64,000 nt of DNA from an uncultured Alphaproteobacteria bacterium (lineage in GTDB: Bacteria; Pseudomonadota; Alphaproteobacteria; CADEGL01), in the NCBI GenBank assembly GCA_902826885.1, contig CADEGL010000001.1, positions 163,006 to 227,005 on the forward strand, read 5' to 3'. Positions 1 through 8,528 of this stretch are shown here, piece after piece. The notes beneath the pieces were generated by a model that did no database searches, had not been told where the DNA came from, and saw nothing but the letters and a program-made list of their open reading frames with translations. Each line of letters starts with the position of its first letter. Position 1 is the first letter of the stretch. The position numbers and the translations under genes were made by a program.

Positions 1-2
1 CT

Positions 3-299
3 TTGCGCTCGACCGAAATCCCGACCGCGGCGAACAACTATGCCGGCCAGAACTACACCGGCTTCAAGAACGCCGAGGCCGACACGCTGATCGATGCCAT
101 CGAGGTGGAGTTGGACAAGGAGGCGCGCCGCGCCCTTTGGTACAAGCTGCAAGCGATCTACGCGGACGAGCTGCCCGCCCTGCCGCTCTATGTCCGCTCC
201 GACGCCTTCATCATGCCGCTCTGGCTCAAGGGTGTGGAACCTACCGGCCATCAGTATCCCTCGACGCTGTGGGTCGAGAACTGGCGTGCGGATAACTGA
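3..299 (+). CDS. Dipeptide/oligopeptide ABC transporter substrate-binding protein, C-terminal end (partial)
   Basis: Only the last 98 or so residues are in the window; the reading frame is open to the left edge, so the start lies outside. The fragment reads like the C-terminal lobe of a family 5 solute-binding protein (DppA/OppA/NikA type): a helix rich in Asp/Glu/Arg, then LPLYVR, then a closing tryptophan-rich strand (LWVENW). Such proteins are periplasmic and pass peptides or similar solutes to a membrane permease pair. That pair follows directly, with the first permease ATG 4 nt after the TGA. The family call rests on the short tail plus context. Confidence 0.8.
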   Translation: MRSTEIPTAANNYAGQNYTGFKNAEADTLIDAIEVELDKEARRALWYKLQAIYADELPALPLYVRSDAFIMPLWLKGVEPTGHQYPSTLWVENWRADN

Positions 300-303
300 C
301 GCC

Positions 304-1269
304 ATGGGGCGCTACCTCGCCGGACGGTTGATCCAGACGGCGTTGGTCATGCTGGCCATGTCGCTTGCCGTCTATCTCGTGATCGGCCTGATGCCGGGCG
401 ACCCGATCGACCTGATGATCTCGGGCGATCCGCGCATCACACCCGCGGACGCCGAGCGCCTGCGTGCCCTGCACGGGCTGGATCGCCCGCTGTGGGACCG
501 CTATCTGGCCTGGCTCGGACCCGCGCTAGGCGGCGATCTGGGTTATTCGCGCCTGCATGCCCAGCCCGTGTTAAGCGTGCTGATGCCCTATCTCGGCAAC
601 ACCGCGCTTCTAATGGGGCTCAGCTTCCTTCTGGCCGTGACGCTAGCGCTGCCGCTCGGCATCTGGGCCGCGCGGCGCGAGGGCGAGCCGGCCGACCATG
701 CGATCAACCTATTCTGCTTCGCGGGCATTTCCGTGCCGCCATTCTGGCTGGCGCTGCTGCTGATGATGCTGTTCGCAGTCGCGCTGGGTTGGCTGCCGGC
801 AGGCGGGGTCGCGACCGTAGGCGACGGCGGATTCTGGGACCGGGCGGCGCATCTGGTCCTCCCCGTGGCGACGCTGACGCTCGCCAGCGTCGCGGGCTAT
901 GCACGCTTCATGCGCGCTTCAACCATCGAAGTGCTGCGCCGCGACTTCGTGCGCACGGCGCGCGCCAAGGGCGCGTCGGAATCCCGAGTCGTCTTGCACC
1001 ATGTCTTGCGCAACGCGCTTCTGCCCGTCATCACGCTGGTCGCGCTCAACTTCGGCGCCTTGTTCTCCGGCGCACTTATCACCGAGACGATGTTCTCGTA
1101 CCCCGGCATGGGCAAGATGATCTACGACGCGATCATGGCCAACGACTACAACCTAGCTCTGGCGGGGCTGCTGCTGGCCACGTTGCTGACGCTGTTGGCC
1201 AATCTGGCGGCCGACCTCGGCTATGCGGCGCTCGATCCGCGCGTCAGCCTGGAACGGGCGGCCGCCTGA
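304..1269 (+). CDS. ABC transporter permease, DppB/OppB type
   Basis: 321-residue inner-membrane permease of a peptide/nickel-type importer. It starts with the typical N-terminal helix (GRYLAGRLIQT), has several hydrophobic segments, and carries the family signature YxGNTALL-like region near residue 100 and the cytoplasmic EAA loop (RTARAKGAS, near residues 217-225) that contacts the ATPase. The ATG at 304 sits just after the binding-protein stop. An upstream in-frame extension is possible but would lie inside the preceding gene. It partners with the next gene. No ATP-binding subunit follows, so the ATPases are probably encoded to the left of the window or elsewhere. Confidence 0.93.
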   Translation: MGRYLAGRLIQTALVMLAMSLAVYLVIGLMPGDPIDLMISGDPRITPADAERLRALHGLDRPLWDRYLAWLGPALGGDLGYSRLHAQPVLSVLMPYLGNTALLMGLSFLLAVTLALPLGIWAARREGEPADHAINLFCFAGISVPPFWLALLLMMLFAVALGWLPAGGVATVGDGGFWDRAAHLVLPVATLTLASVAGYARFMRASTIEVLRRDFVRTARAKGASESRVVLHHVLRNALLPVITLVALNFGALFSGALITETMFSYPGMGKMIYDAIMANDYNLALAGLLLATLLTLLANLAADLGYAALDPRVSLERAAA

Positions 1270-1270
1270 C

Positions 1271-2215
1271 ATGATGCACGCGCTGACCGCGCCGTTGCTC
1301 CGCCATTCCGCCCATACGCGCGGCTGGCACCGTTTCCTGGAACACCGTCCCGCTGCGATTAGCGCCGCGATTCTGTTCGTGCTCGTCCTCCTAGCCCTTT
1401 GCCAGCCGCTGATCGTCGCCGCCATGGGGCAGAACCCCGACGCCGTCGATCTCTTGGCCCGCTTCGAGCCGCCCACCTGGGCCCATCCGCTGGGCACGGA
1501 CGAGTTGGGGCGCGACGTATTCCTGCGCCTGCTCGCGGGCGGGCGCGTCTCGCTCTTCGTCGGCGTGGTGGCAGCGCTAATCGGCACGATCGTCGGCACG
1601 CTGGTGGGACTCTGGGCGGGCTATTACGGCGGGCGCGTCGATTCGATCCTGATGCGCGTGACCGACGCGGTCATCGCCCTGCCCTTGCTGCCGGTCTTGA
1701 TCGTGGTCGCGGCCATCGATCCAGCCAAGCTCGGCATCCCCGAAGCCTGGCGTGGCGGCGACAGGGCGGATTTGACCCGCATTGTCGTCATCATCGCGCT
1801 GTTCGGTTGGACCACGGTGGCGCGCCTCGTGCGCGGCGCGGCCCTGGCCCTGCGCGAACAGGAGTTCGTGCGCGCGGCCACCGCGTTGGGCGCCACGCCC
1901 TTGCGCATCATGCGCGTGCATCTGTTGCCCAACATGGCCTCGCCCATCATCGTGGCGACGACGCTCTCGGTCGGGCATGTCATCCTGTTCGAATCGGTCT
2001 TGAGCTTCTTGGGCCTCGGCATCCAGCCGCCGCGCGCGAGTTGGGGCAACATGCTGACCGGCGCGCAGGAACTGATTTGGTCGGCGCCACTCTTGGTCGT
2101 CTATCCCGGCATGCTGATCTTTGTTACCGTGATGGCCTTCAATTTCCTCGGCGACGGACTGCAGCACGCGCTCGATCCGCGCGCGACCCAACGCGGAGAA
2201 CGGAGAACAGCATGA
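1271..2215 (+). CDS. ABC transporter permease, DppC/OppC type
   Basis: 314-residue partner permease. The N-terminal segment before the first membrane helix and the motif HPLGTDELGRDVFLR (about residues 74-88) are hallmarks of the DppC/OppC branch. The EAA loop reads RAATALGATPLRIM, and the C-terminal FLGDGLQHALDPR ending is also diagnostic. The ATG at 1271 begins 1 nt after the TGA of the DppB-like gene, so I prefer it to upstream in-frame starts. The stop overlaps the next start (ATGA). Substrate is not readable from sequence; the following racemase and the nearby peptidases suggest a peptide or N-substituted amino acid. Confidence 0.93.
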   Translation: MMHALTAPLLRHSAHTRGWHRFLEHRPAAISAAILFVLVLLALCQPLIVAAMGQNPDAVDLLARFEPPTWAHPLGTDELGRDVFLRLLAGGRVSLFVGVVAALIGTIVGTLVGLWAGYYGGRVDSILMRVTDAVIALPLLPVLIVVAAIDPAKLGIPEAWRGGDRADLTRIVVIIALFGWTTVARLVRGAALALREQEFVRAATALGATPLRIMRVHLLPNMASPIIVATTLSVGHVILFESVLSFLGLGIQPPRASWGNMLTGAQELIWSAPLLVVYPGMLIFVTVMAFNFLGDGLQHALDPRATQRGERRTA

Positions 2216-3000
2216 CGATGGCACGCGAGCCCTTTATGACCCGCAAGACCTGGCCCGACGGCCAGGCCACCGTGGGCATCCTCTTGCTCGATACGAAATT
2301 CCCGCGCGTCTTCGGCGATGGCGGCCAGCCGCTGACCTGGCCATTCCCCGTGCTCCTGAAGAAGGTGGAGGGCGCCACGCCTTTCCGCGTCGTCGACCAG
2401 CAGGCCGACGGGTTGCTCGATCCCTTCGTGGAGGCAGGCAAGGAGCTGGTCGCCAAGGGCGCCAACGGCATCACCACCACCTGTGGCTTCCTGGCCATCT
2501 ACCAACGCGAGCTGGCCGAGCGCATCGGCGTGCCGGTTGCGGCGTCGAGCGTCATCCAAGTGCCGCTGGTGCAGAAGCTTCTGCCCGCGAACAAGCGCGT
2601 CGGCATCATCACGGCGGATGCGCGCAACTTCACCAAGCGTCACATGGAAGGTGCCGGCGTGCCGACGGACACACCCGTAATCGGCACCGAGAACGGCGAG
2701 ATCCTGACCCGCGTCTTCACCGACAAGGCGACGGAATACGACTTCGCGCGCTGCGAGGCGGACCTGATAGCCGCCGGCAAGCAACTCCTGGCGAAGCACC
2801 CGGAGGTCGGCGCCTTCGTGCTGGAATGCACCAACATGCCGCCCTTCGCTCCAGCTTTGGCCAAGGCGACGGGGATGCCGGTCTACGACATATTCACGCT
2901 GATCTCGTGGTTCCAGATGGGGCTGCGCCCGACGCCGTTCCCGCGCCAGGAACATGTCCGCGCGGCCGACTGGCAGCCCAAGATCAACGCCGCCGAGTAG
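2212..3000 (+). CDS. Aspartate/glutamate racemase family protein
   Basis: 262 residues. Two cysteines sit where the Asp/Glu/hydantoin racemase superfamily places its acid-base pair: Cys91 in TTTCGF and Cys206 in LECTNMPP. Enzymes of this fold invert the alpha carbon of amino acids or hydantoins without a cofactor; some members are maleate isomerases or decarboxylases, so the reaction is not settled. The ATG at 2212 overlaps the permease stop by 4 nt, which supports translational coupling and a shared function with the transporter. The gene converges with an M24 peptidase homologue. Family call firm, substrate unknown. Confidence 0.85.
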   Translation: MTMAREPFMTRKTWPDGQATVGILLLDTKFPRVFGDGGQPLTWPFPVLLKKVEGATPFRVVDQQADGLLDPFVEAGKELVAKGANGITTTCGFLAIYQRELAERIGVPVAASSVIQVPLVQKLLPANKRVGIITADARNFTKRHMEGAGVPTDTPVIGTENGEILTRVFTDKATEYDFARCEADLIAAGKQLLAKHPEVGAFVLECTNMPPFAPALAKATGMPVYDIFTLISWFQMGLRPTPFPRQEHVRAADWQPKINAAE

Positions 3001-3006
3001 CTCCGC

Positions 3007-4164
3007 TCAGACCACGAACAGCTTCCGCTCCAGCGTGTGGAGCGGCTCGCATCCCGTCGCGGTCACGCGCAGGCCCGTCGAGATGCCCACCGCCGCCTTG
3101 CCTGGAATCTGCAGGAACGGGATCAGGTGGAAGCACATGTTCTCTTGGAAGAGTCGCGTGTCGCCCTGCTTGATGTCGATGATGTGGCCCTCGCCCCAGC
3201 CTGGCGTGCAGGCCGTGCCGATGCCGTAGCCGACGCGCGTGTATTGCGTCGCGCCGAAGCGATTGCGCGCGATCACCTTGCGACCCGCCGCGTCGGCCGC
3301 ACCCGTCGGCACCCCGGGCTTGATCGCGGCCTCGGCCGCCGCCATGGCCTCCAGCACCAGCTTCTCCGCCTCGCGCAGATCGGCGCTCGGCTCGCCCACC
3401 GAGATGGTGCGCATCATGGGTGCGTTGTAGCGGTGCACCGTGCCGCCGATCTCGAAGAAGACACAGTCGCCCTGCTCGATCGTCCGGCCGCGCCAGGTCG
3501 CGTGGCTGACAAAGGAACGCGGGCCGGAAACGACAAAGGGCTGCATCGAACAGTAGTGCCCGCCCGCGTGCAGCATGCCGCGATAGACCTCGGCGGCCAC
3601 CTCGTTCTCGGTCGCACCCGCCTTGACCGCCGCCACGCCCGCGCGCACACCGCCTTCGCTCGCCCGCGCCGCGCGGCGCATCATCGCGATTTCGGGCTCG
3701 GACTTGATGACCCGCCCTTCCTCGACGATGTGCGAGCAGTCGACGAAGGTCGCGTTCGGGCAGCGGGGGAACAACTGGTCCTGCTCGCTGGCACGGAAGA
3801 AATAGCTGGAGCGTTCGTAGCCGATCCGCTTATTGGCCAGGCCGAACTCGTTGAGCGCGGCGGCCAGCACCGCCATCGGCTCCTGGTTGTCCTGGAATGG
3901 GCGGCTGACTTCGATCCAGGTGTCGGATTCGACGACCGTGTCCTCGACCGCCCGCGTGCACATGAAGGGCTCGCCGGAGAGCGGCACGACCAGGCCGGCG
4001 AAGTACCACAGGCCTTGCGTCTCGTAGCCGGTCAAATAGTGGAGATTCTCCGGCGTGGTCACTAACATCGCATCGACACCGCGCTGGACCATGCGCTCGC
4101 GCAGGCCCTTGAGGCGACGCTCGTACTCGCCCATGGAGAACGCCAGGTCCGTGCGCGCTTTCAT
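3007..4164 (-). CDS. M24 (aminopeptidase P/creatinase fold) family protein lacking the metal ligands
   Basis: 385 residues with the two-domain creatinase/prolidase layout: an N-terminal alpha/beta domain (about 1-155) and a C-terminal pita-bread domain. The conserved His of the fold is present (His221 in VSHATW). The five dinuclear-metal ligands of active M24 peptidases are all replaced: Glu238 for the first Asp, Ala/Pro in YNAPMMRT for the second, Tyr in GYGIG for His, and no Glu in the last two strands. Creatinase and ectoine-hydrolase-type members work without metal, so this is more likely a C-N hydrolase of a small molecule than a proline peptidase. I chose the ATG at 4164; upstream codons are uncharacteristic. 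Confidence 0.82.
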   Translation of the reverse strand: MKARTDLAFSMGEYERRLKGLRERMVQRGVDAMLVTTPENLHYLTGYETQGLWYFAGLVVPLSGEPFMCTRAVEDTVVESDTWIEVSRPFQDNQEPMAVLAAALNEFGLANKRIGYERSSYFFRASEQDQLFPRCPNATFVDCSHIVEEGRVIKSEPEIAMMRRAARASEGGVRAGVAAVKAGATENEVAAEVYRGMLHAGGHYCSMQPFVVSGPRSFVSHATWRGRTIEQGDCVFFEIGGTVHRYNAPMMRTISVGEPSADLREAEKLVLEAMAAAEAAIKPGVPTGAADAAGRKVIARNRFGATQYTRVGYGIGTACTPGWGEGHIIDIKQGDTRLFQENMCFHLIPFLQIPGKAAVGISTGLRVTATGCEPLHTLERKLFVV

Positions 4165-4196
4165 GCCGCCCCCGTCAGCCGATTGTGGAACGTGCG

Positions 4197-5369
4197 TCAG
4201 CCCGCTTTGGCCAGGATCGTCTCGGCCAGCCGCGCCCAATAGCTCGCGCCCACCGGCAGAGCCTCATCGTTGAAGTCATAGTGCGGGCTATGCAGGCGCC
4301 GGTTGTTGGTGTCCGGGCCGTTGCCCATCCAGATATACGCACCGGGCTTGGCCTGCAGCAGGAACGCGAAATCCTCGGAACCCATGCTGGGCGTGGGATC
4401 GAGCACGACGTTCTTCTCGCCGACCACATCACCCGCGACGCGGGCGGCCACGGCGGCCTCTTTTTCCGTGTTGATGGTCGACGGATAGCGCCGCTCGTAA
4501 CGCCAGCTCATCGAAGCACCCATGGCCGAGCAGATGCCCTCGGCGACGCGCTTCATGTTCTCTTCGATACGGTCCTGCACCTCCGGCTTGAACGAGCGCG
4601 TGGTGCCGCGCAGCGTAATCTGCTCGGGAATCACGTTCCAGGCATCGCCACCGTGGATCTGCGTCACGCTGATGACGGCGGCGTCGAGCGGGTGCGTGTT
4701 GCGGCTGACGATGGTCTGGAAGGCTGTCACGATCTGCGCGCTCACGACCACGGGGTCGATGCCCTGGTGCGGCATGGCGCCGTGTGCGCCCTTCCCAGTG
4801 ACGACGATCTCGAAAATGTCGAAGGCGGCCATCTGCGGGCCGGGGCGGATGCCGAAGGAGCCCACCGGCATGCCGGGCCAGTTGTGCAGGCCATAGACCG
4901 ATTCGACCGGAAACTTCTCGAACAACCCCTGCTCCACCATCACCCGGCCGCCGCCCTCGTTCTCTTCGGCGGGCTGGAAAATAAAATGGACCGTGCCGTC
5001 GAAGTTCTTGGTCTCGGCCAGGTATTTCGCGGCACCCAACAGCATCACTGTGTGGCCGTCATGGCCGCAGGCATGCATGCGTCCTTGGTTCTTCGACTTG
5101 TGAGCAAAGCCGTTCTGCTCGTGAATGTGGAGTGCGTCCATGTCGGCGCGCAGGCCGACCGCGCGGTCGCCTTTCCGCCCCTTCAGCGTGCCGACCACGC
5201 CGGTACCGGCCAAGCCGCGATGTACCTCGATGCCGAACTCGGCCAGCTTCTTGGCCACGAACTCGGAGGTCCGCTCTTCCTCAAAGGCTGTCTCCGGGTG
5301 CGTGTGAATATCGCGCCGCCACTCGGTCATCTCGCCATGAAACTCGGCGATTCGGTTGATGATGGCCAT
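4197..5369 (-). CDS. M20 family metallo-amidohydrolase (hippurate/N-acyl-amino-acid hydrolase type)
   Basis: 390 residues. M20D amidohydrolases remove acyl groups from N-acylated amino acids such as hippurate. Visible motifs are LRADMDAL (about residues 73-80), MHACGHDGHT around residue 100, QPAEE (about 134-138) and a C-terminal SMGSEDFAF, which together provide the two-metal site. The start at 5369 has a good AGGAG about 9 nt upstream. The gene reads in the same direction as the metal-less M24 homologue, whose start is 32 nt beyond its stop, so the two probably form an operon for hydrolysis of imported amide-linked compounds. The exact substrate cannot be seen. Confidence 0.9.
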   Translation of the reverse strand: MAIINRIAEFHGEMTEWRRDIHTHPETAFEEERTSEFVAKKLAEFGIEVHRGLAGTGVVGTLKGRKGDRAVGLRADMDALHIHEQNGFAHKSKNQGRMHACGHDGHTVMLLGAAKYLAETKNFDGTVHFIFQPAEENEGGGRVMVEQGLFEKFPVESVYGLHNWPGMPVGSFGIRPGPQMAAFDIFEIVVTGKGAHGAMPHQGIDPVVVSAQIVTAFQTIVSRNTHPLDAAVISVTQIHGGDAWNVIPEQITLRGTTRSFKPEVQDRIEENMKRVAEGICSAMGASMSWRYERRYPSTINTEKEAAVAARVAGDVVGEKNVVLDPTPSMGSEDFAFLLQAKPGAYIWMGNGPDTNNRRLHSPHYDFNDEALPVGASYWARLAETILAKAG

Positions 5370-5514
5370 GTCCGGAACTCCTCGCACTGAAGGGGAAAAT
5401 CGGTTTCGGTCGGAAGCTTAGCAGCGCTGCCGGGCGGCGCGTCAAGGCGCGCTTGGTTGGACTTTTGCACGACGATTGGAGAAACTCCGCGCGCAAACTA
5501 GGGAAGCTCCGTTG

Positions 5515-6930
5515 GTGACCAAAATCCATCCCGTCGTCCTGTCGGGCGGCGCCGGTACAAGGCTGTGGCCGATGTCGCGGGCGCAGTACCCCAAGCAGCT
5601 TCTGCCCCTGGTTTCGTCCCAAAGCCTGATCGTCGAGACGGTGCGCCGCGTGATGGCGTCCGATCGTTTCGTGCCACCCACGGTCGTTTGCAACGAAGCG
5701 CACCGGTTCGTGATCGCCGAGCAGCTCCGCGCCGAAGGTGTCGCGCCGCGCGCGATCCTACTGGAGCCGGCCGCGCGCAATACAGCACCCGCCATCGCCG
5801 CCGCGGCCTATCAGATCGTCGACCCGAACGCCCTGCTGCTGGTGCTGCCGTCGGATCACGTGGTGCGCGACCATGCCGCCTTCATGGCCGCCGTCAACGC
5901 CGCCGCGCAGGCCGCCGAGGCCGGCGCCTTGGTCACCTTCGGCGTGACGCCGGACCGGCCCGAGACGGGCTATGGCTATATCCGGCGCGGCCGGCCCTTC
6001 GACCACGCGCCCGGGGTTTTCCGCCTGCGCGGCTTTGTGGAGAAACCCGATACACGCCGCGCCAAACGCTATCTCGGTGCCGGCGACTATTACTGGAACG
6101 CCGGCATGTTTTTGTTCAAAGCCGGTGCCTATCTGGACGAGCTGCGCCGCCTGCGCCCGGAGATGGCCGACGCCTGCCACCGGGCGGTCGAGCGCGGGCG
6201 CATGGATCTGGACTTCTTCCGCCTGGATGCCGAGGCCTTCGTCGCCGCTCCATCGGATTCGATCGACTACGCCGTGATGGAGCACACGGCGCGCGCGGCC
6301 ATGGTGCCGCTGGACGCGGGCTGGAGCGATGTCGGCGCCTGGTCGGCTTTGTGGGACATGGGCCAGAAGGATGGCGACGGCAACGTCGTGCTGGGCCCGG
6401 CCACGCTGGATGCGGCATCCGGCAGCTATATCCGCAGCGAGGGGCCGGTGGTGGCCGCGGTCGGGGTCGAGAACCTGGTCATCGTGGCGACCGAAGACGC
6501 AGTCCTGGTCGCCGGCAAGGACCAGGCCCAGAACATCAAGGGCGCGGTCGAGGCGCTGCGCCGCAAGGGCCGCACGGAGGCCGATTCCAGCCCCGTGGTC
6601 TACCGCCCCTGGGGCAGTTACCGGACCATCGATACGGGTACGGGCTTCCTGGTGAAGCGCCTGACCGTGAAGCCGCGCGCCAGCCTGTCGCTCCAGCGCC
6701 ATGCCCATCGGGCCGAGCACTGGGTCGTGGTCAGCGGCACGGCCGAAGTCACGCGCGGGACGGAGACCTTCCGTCTTCAGCCCAACGAATCGACCTACAT
6801 CCCCCTGGGCGAGGTCCATCGGTTGGCCAACCCCGGCGACCAGCCCCTGCACCTGATCGAGGTCCAATCCGGGGCCGTTCTGTCCGAGGACGACATCGAG
6901 CGGCTCGAGGACCGTTACGGCCGTTCCTGA
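5515..6930 (+). CDS. manC: Mannose-1-phosphate guanylyltransferase / mannose-6-phosphate isomerase
   Basis: 471-residue bifunctional enzyme that makes GDP-mannose for polysaccharide or glycan synthesis. The N-terminal nucleotidyltransferase domain opens with LSGGAGTRLWPMSRAQYPKQ and has FVEKP near residue 180. The C-terminal cupin is the type II phosphomannose isomerase (RPWGSY, then SLQRHAHRAEHW). Length matches the ManC/AlgA/XanB family. I use the GTG at 5515 because GGGAAG lies 8 nt upstream; the TTG at 5512 is the adjacent alternative, and a TTG at 5476 would add 13 residues with no family support. It stands alone here, with no other GDP-sugar genes nearby. Confidence 0.93.
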   Translation: MTKIHPVVLSGGAGTRLWPMSRAQYPKQLLPLVSSQSLIVETVRRVMASDRFVPPTVVCNEAHRFVIAEQLRAEGVAPRAILLEPAARNTAPAIAAAAYQIVDPNALLLVLPSDHVVRDHAAFMAAVNAAAQAAEAGALVTFGVTPDRPETGYGYIRRGRPFDHAPGVFRLRGFVEKPDTRRAKRYLGAGDYYWNAGMFLFKAGAYLDELRRLRPEMADACHRAVERGRMDLDFFRLDAEAFVAAPSDSIDYAVMEHTARAAMVPLDAGWSDVGAWSALWDMGQKDGDGNVVLGPATLDAASGSYIRSEGPVVAAVGVENLVIVATEDAVLVAGKDQAQNIKGAVEALRRKGRTEADSSPVVYRPWGSYRTIDTGTGFLVKRLTVKPRASLSLQRHAHRAEHWVVVSGTAEVTRGTETFRLQPNESTYIPLGEVHRLANPGDQPLHLIEVQSGAVLSEDDIERLEDRYGRS

Positions 6931-6964
6931 GGCCGGAATCCAGCCTCCAGGGGCCGGGATTCGC

Positions 6965-6993
6965 TTGAGGCGACCGGGGTTAAGTTGTTAGAT
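6965..6993 (+). promoter_or_regulatory. Candidate sigma70-like promoter upstream of the omega-aminotransferase
   Basis: TTGAGG (6965-6970) and TTAGAT (6988-6993) are separated by 17 bp, about 50 nt before the ATG at 7047. The -35 matches the consensus at 4 of 6 positions and the -10 at 3 of 6. The stretch is more AT-rich than its surroundings. This is pattern matching only. Confidence 0.3.
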
Positions 6994-7046
6994 TACGGTC
7001 GATTTTTCCGAACGGCGTCTCTCTCGTCCGAGCCAAGGAGCACCCC

Positions 7047-8429
7047 ATGGCCATCGCCCCCAATTCGCCCGCCGCACGCGACATCGCTTACCAGCTTCAT
7101 CCCTACACGAACCTGGAGGCGCACCAGAAGACCGGCTCGCTGATCATCCGCGAGGGCAAGGGCATCTACGTCTACGACGACAGCGGCAAGCAGTACATCG
7201 AAGGGCTGGCCGGCTTGTGGAGCATGTCGCTGGGGTGGAACCAGGAGCGCCTGATCGACGCCGCCACCAATGCGATGCGCAAGCTTCCCTTCTATCACCA
7301 GTTCGGCGCCAAGGCGCACGAACCGGGTATCGATCTGGCCGAAAAGCTGATCGGCATGGCGCCGGTGAAGATGTCGAAGGCCTTCTTCGCCAATTCCGGT
7401 TCCGAAGCCAACGACACCGCGATCAAGATCATCTGGTACTACAACGCCGTGCGCGGAAAGCCCGAACGCAAGAAGATCATCGCGCGCCTGCGCGGCTATC
7501 ACGGCGTGACTCTGGCGGCCGCCAGCCTCACCGGCCTGCCGCACCTTCACAAATATTTCGGCCTGCCGATCGCCGAGGTGAAGCATACGAGCTGCCCGTA
7601 CTACTACCGCAACGCGCAGCCCGGCGAGACCGAGGAAGAATTCTCCACCCGCCTGGCGGCGGAACTGGAGAAGTTGATTCAGGACGAAGGCCCGGAGACG
7701 GTCGCGGCCTTTTTCGCCGAACCCATCATGGGCGCCGGTGGCGTCCTGCTGCCGCCCAAGGGCTATTTCGAGAAGATTCAGGCGGTCCTGAAGAAGTACG
7801 ACATCCTGTTCGTGGCGGACGAGGTGATCTGCGGCTTCCACCGCACCGGCAACACCTGGGGTTCCGAGACCTACGGCCTCAAGCCCGACATCCTCACCTG
7901 CGCGAAGGCGCTGTCGTCCAGCTATCTCCCCATCTCGGGCGTGCTGATCAACGAAACGCTCTTCCAAGCTCTCGCCAAGGGCAGCGCCGAGGTCGGCAAC
8001 TGGGGCCACGGCTACACCTACAGCGGCCATCCGGTCGCGGCGGCGGTCGCGCTCGAAACGCTCAAGATGTACGAGGATTTGGACATCGGCGGCCATGCCA
8101 AGCGCATCTCGCCCACCCTGCAGAACGGCCTGCGCAAATTCGCCGACCATCCGCTGGTCGGTGAAGTGCGCGGCATCGGCCTGATCGGCGCGATCGAGCT
8201 GGTCAAGAACAAGAAAACCAAGGAAGCCTTCGATCCAAAAGCCTTCGTCGGCCTCTATCTGACCAACCGCGCGCAAGAGCACGGCTTGATCATCCGCGCC
8301 ATGGGCGACCATATCGGCTTCTGCCCGCCGCTCATCATCAAGAACGACGAAATCGAAAGCATGCTGAGCAAGTTCGGCAAGGCATTGGACGAGACCCACG
8401 CCATGGTCAAGGAAAAGGGCCTGGTTTAA
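7047..8429 (+). CDS. Class III PLP aminotransferase (omega-amino acid:pyruvate type)
   Basis: 460 residues. Fold-type I, class III transaminases move the terminal amino group of diamines or beta-/omega-amino acids to pyruvate or a keto acid. Seen here are the cofactor-phosphate region SGSEANDTA (about 112-120), the PLP aspartate in FVADEVICGFHRTG (about 255-268) and the Schiff-base lysine in CAKALSSSYLP. A GHGYTYSGHP segment follows, typical of the omega-transaminase branch. The ATG at 7047 follows CAAGGAGCACCCC, a good ribosome site. A dyad downstream probably ends the transcript. Putrescine, GABA or beta-alanine are all possible amino donors. Confidence 0.92.
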   Translation: MAIAPNSPAARDIAYQLHPYTNLEAHQKTGSLIIREGKGIYVYDDSGKQYIEGLAGLWSMSLGWNQERLIDAATNAMRKLPFYHQFGAKAHEPGIDLAEKLIGMAPVKMSKAFFANSGSEANDTAIKIIWYYNAVRGKPERKKIIARLRGYHGVTLAAASLTGLPHLHKYFGLPIAEVKHTSCPYYYRNAQPGETEEEFSTRLAAELEKLIQDEGPETVAAFFAEPIMGAGGVLLPPKGYFEKIQAVLKKYDILFVADEVICGFHRTGNTWGSETYGLKPDILTCAKALSSSYLPISGVLINETLFQALAKGSAEVGNWGHGYTYSGHPVAAAVALETLKMYEDLDIGGHAKRISPTLQNGLRKFADHPLVGEVRGIGLIGAIELVKNKKTKEAFDPKAFVGLYLTNRAQEHGLIIRAMGDHIGFCPPLIIKNDEIESMLSKFGKALDETHAMVKEKGLV

Positions 8430-8436
8430 GAGCGAT

Positions 8437-8478
8437 AGGGCGCAAGCCTCGCCCGGGACGGTGAGGCTTGCGCGCCCT
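8437..8478 (+). terminator. Stem-loop after the aminotransferase gene, probable terminator
   Basis: CGCAAGCCTC (8441-8450) is followed 12 nt later by its exact complement GAGGCTTGCG (8463-8472). The flanking AGGG and CCCT extend the dyad with a 2-nt bulge. It begins 7 nt after the stop codon. There is no T-run behind it, so intrinsic termination is uncertain; a 3'-end-stabilising hairpin is the alternative. Confidence 0.5.
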
Positions 8479-8528
8479 CTGGGGACTTAATGCGGCGCCG
8501 TTGGACGGCGGCGAGTAACGGGCGAGCG

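Noticed and set aside
1399-3000. A single long open frame that would fuse part of the DppC permease region to the racemase
   Set aside because: The first part is an out-of-frame shadow of the permease. The ATGA overlap at 2212 and family length give a 262-residue racemase.
3007-5369. Naming the M24/M20 pair as ectoine degradation genes doeA/doeB
   Set aside because: DoeB is of the succinylglutamate-desuccinylase type, not M20, and the other ectoine-pathway genes are absent.
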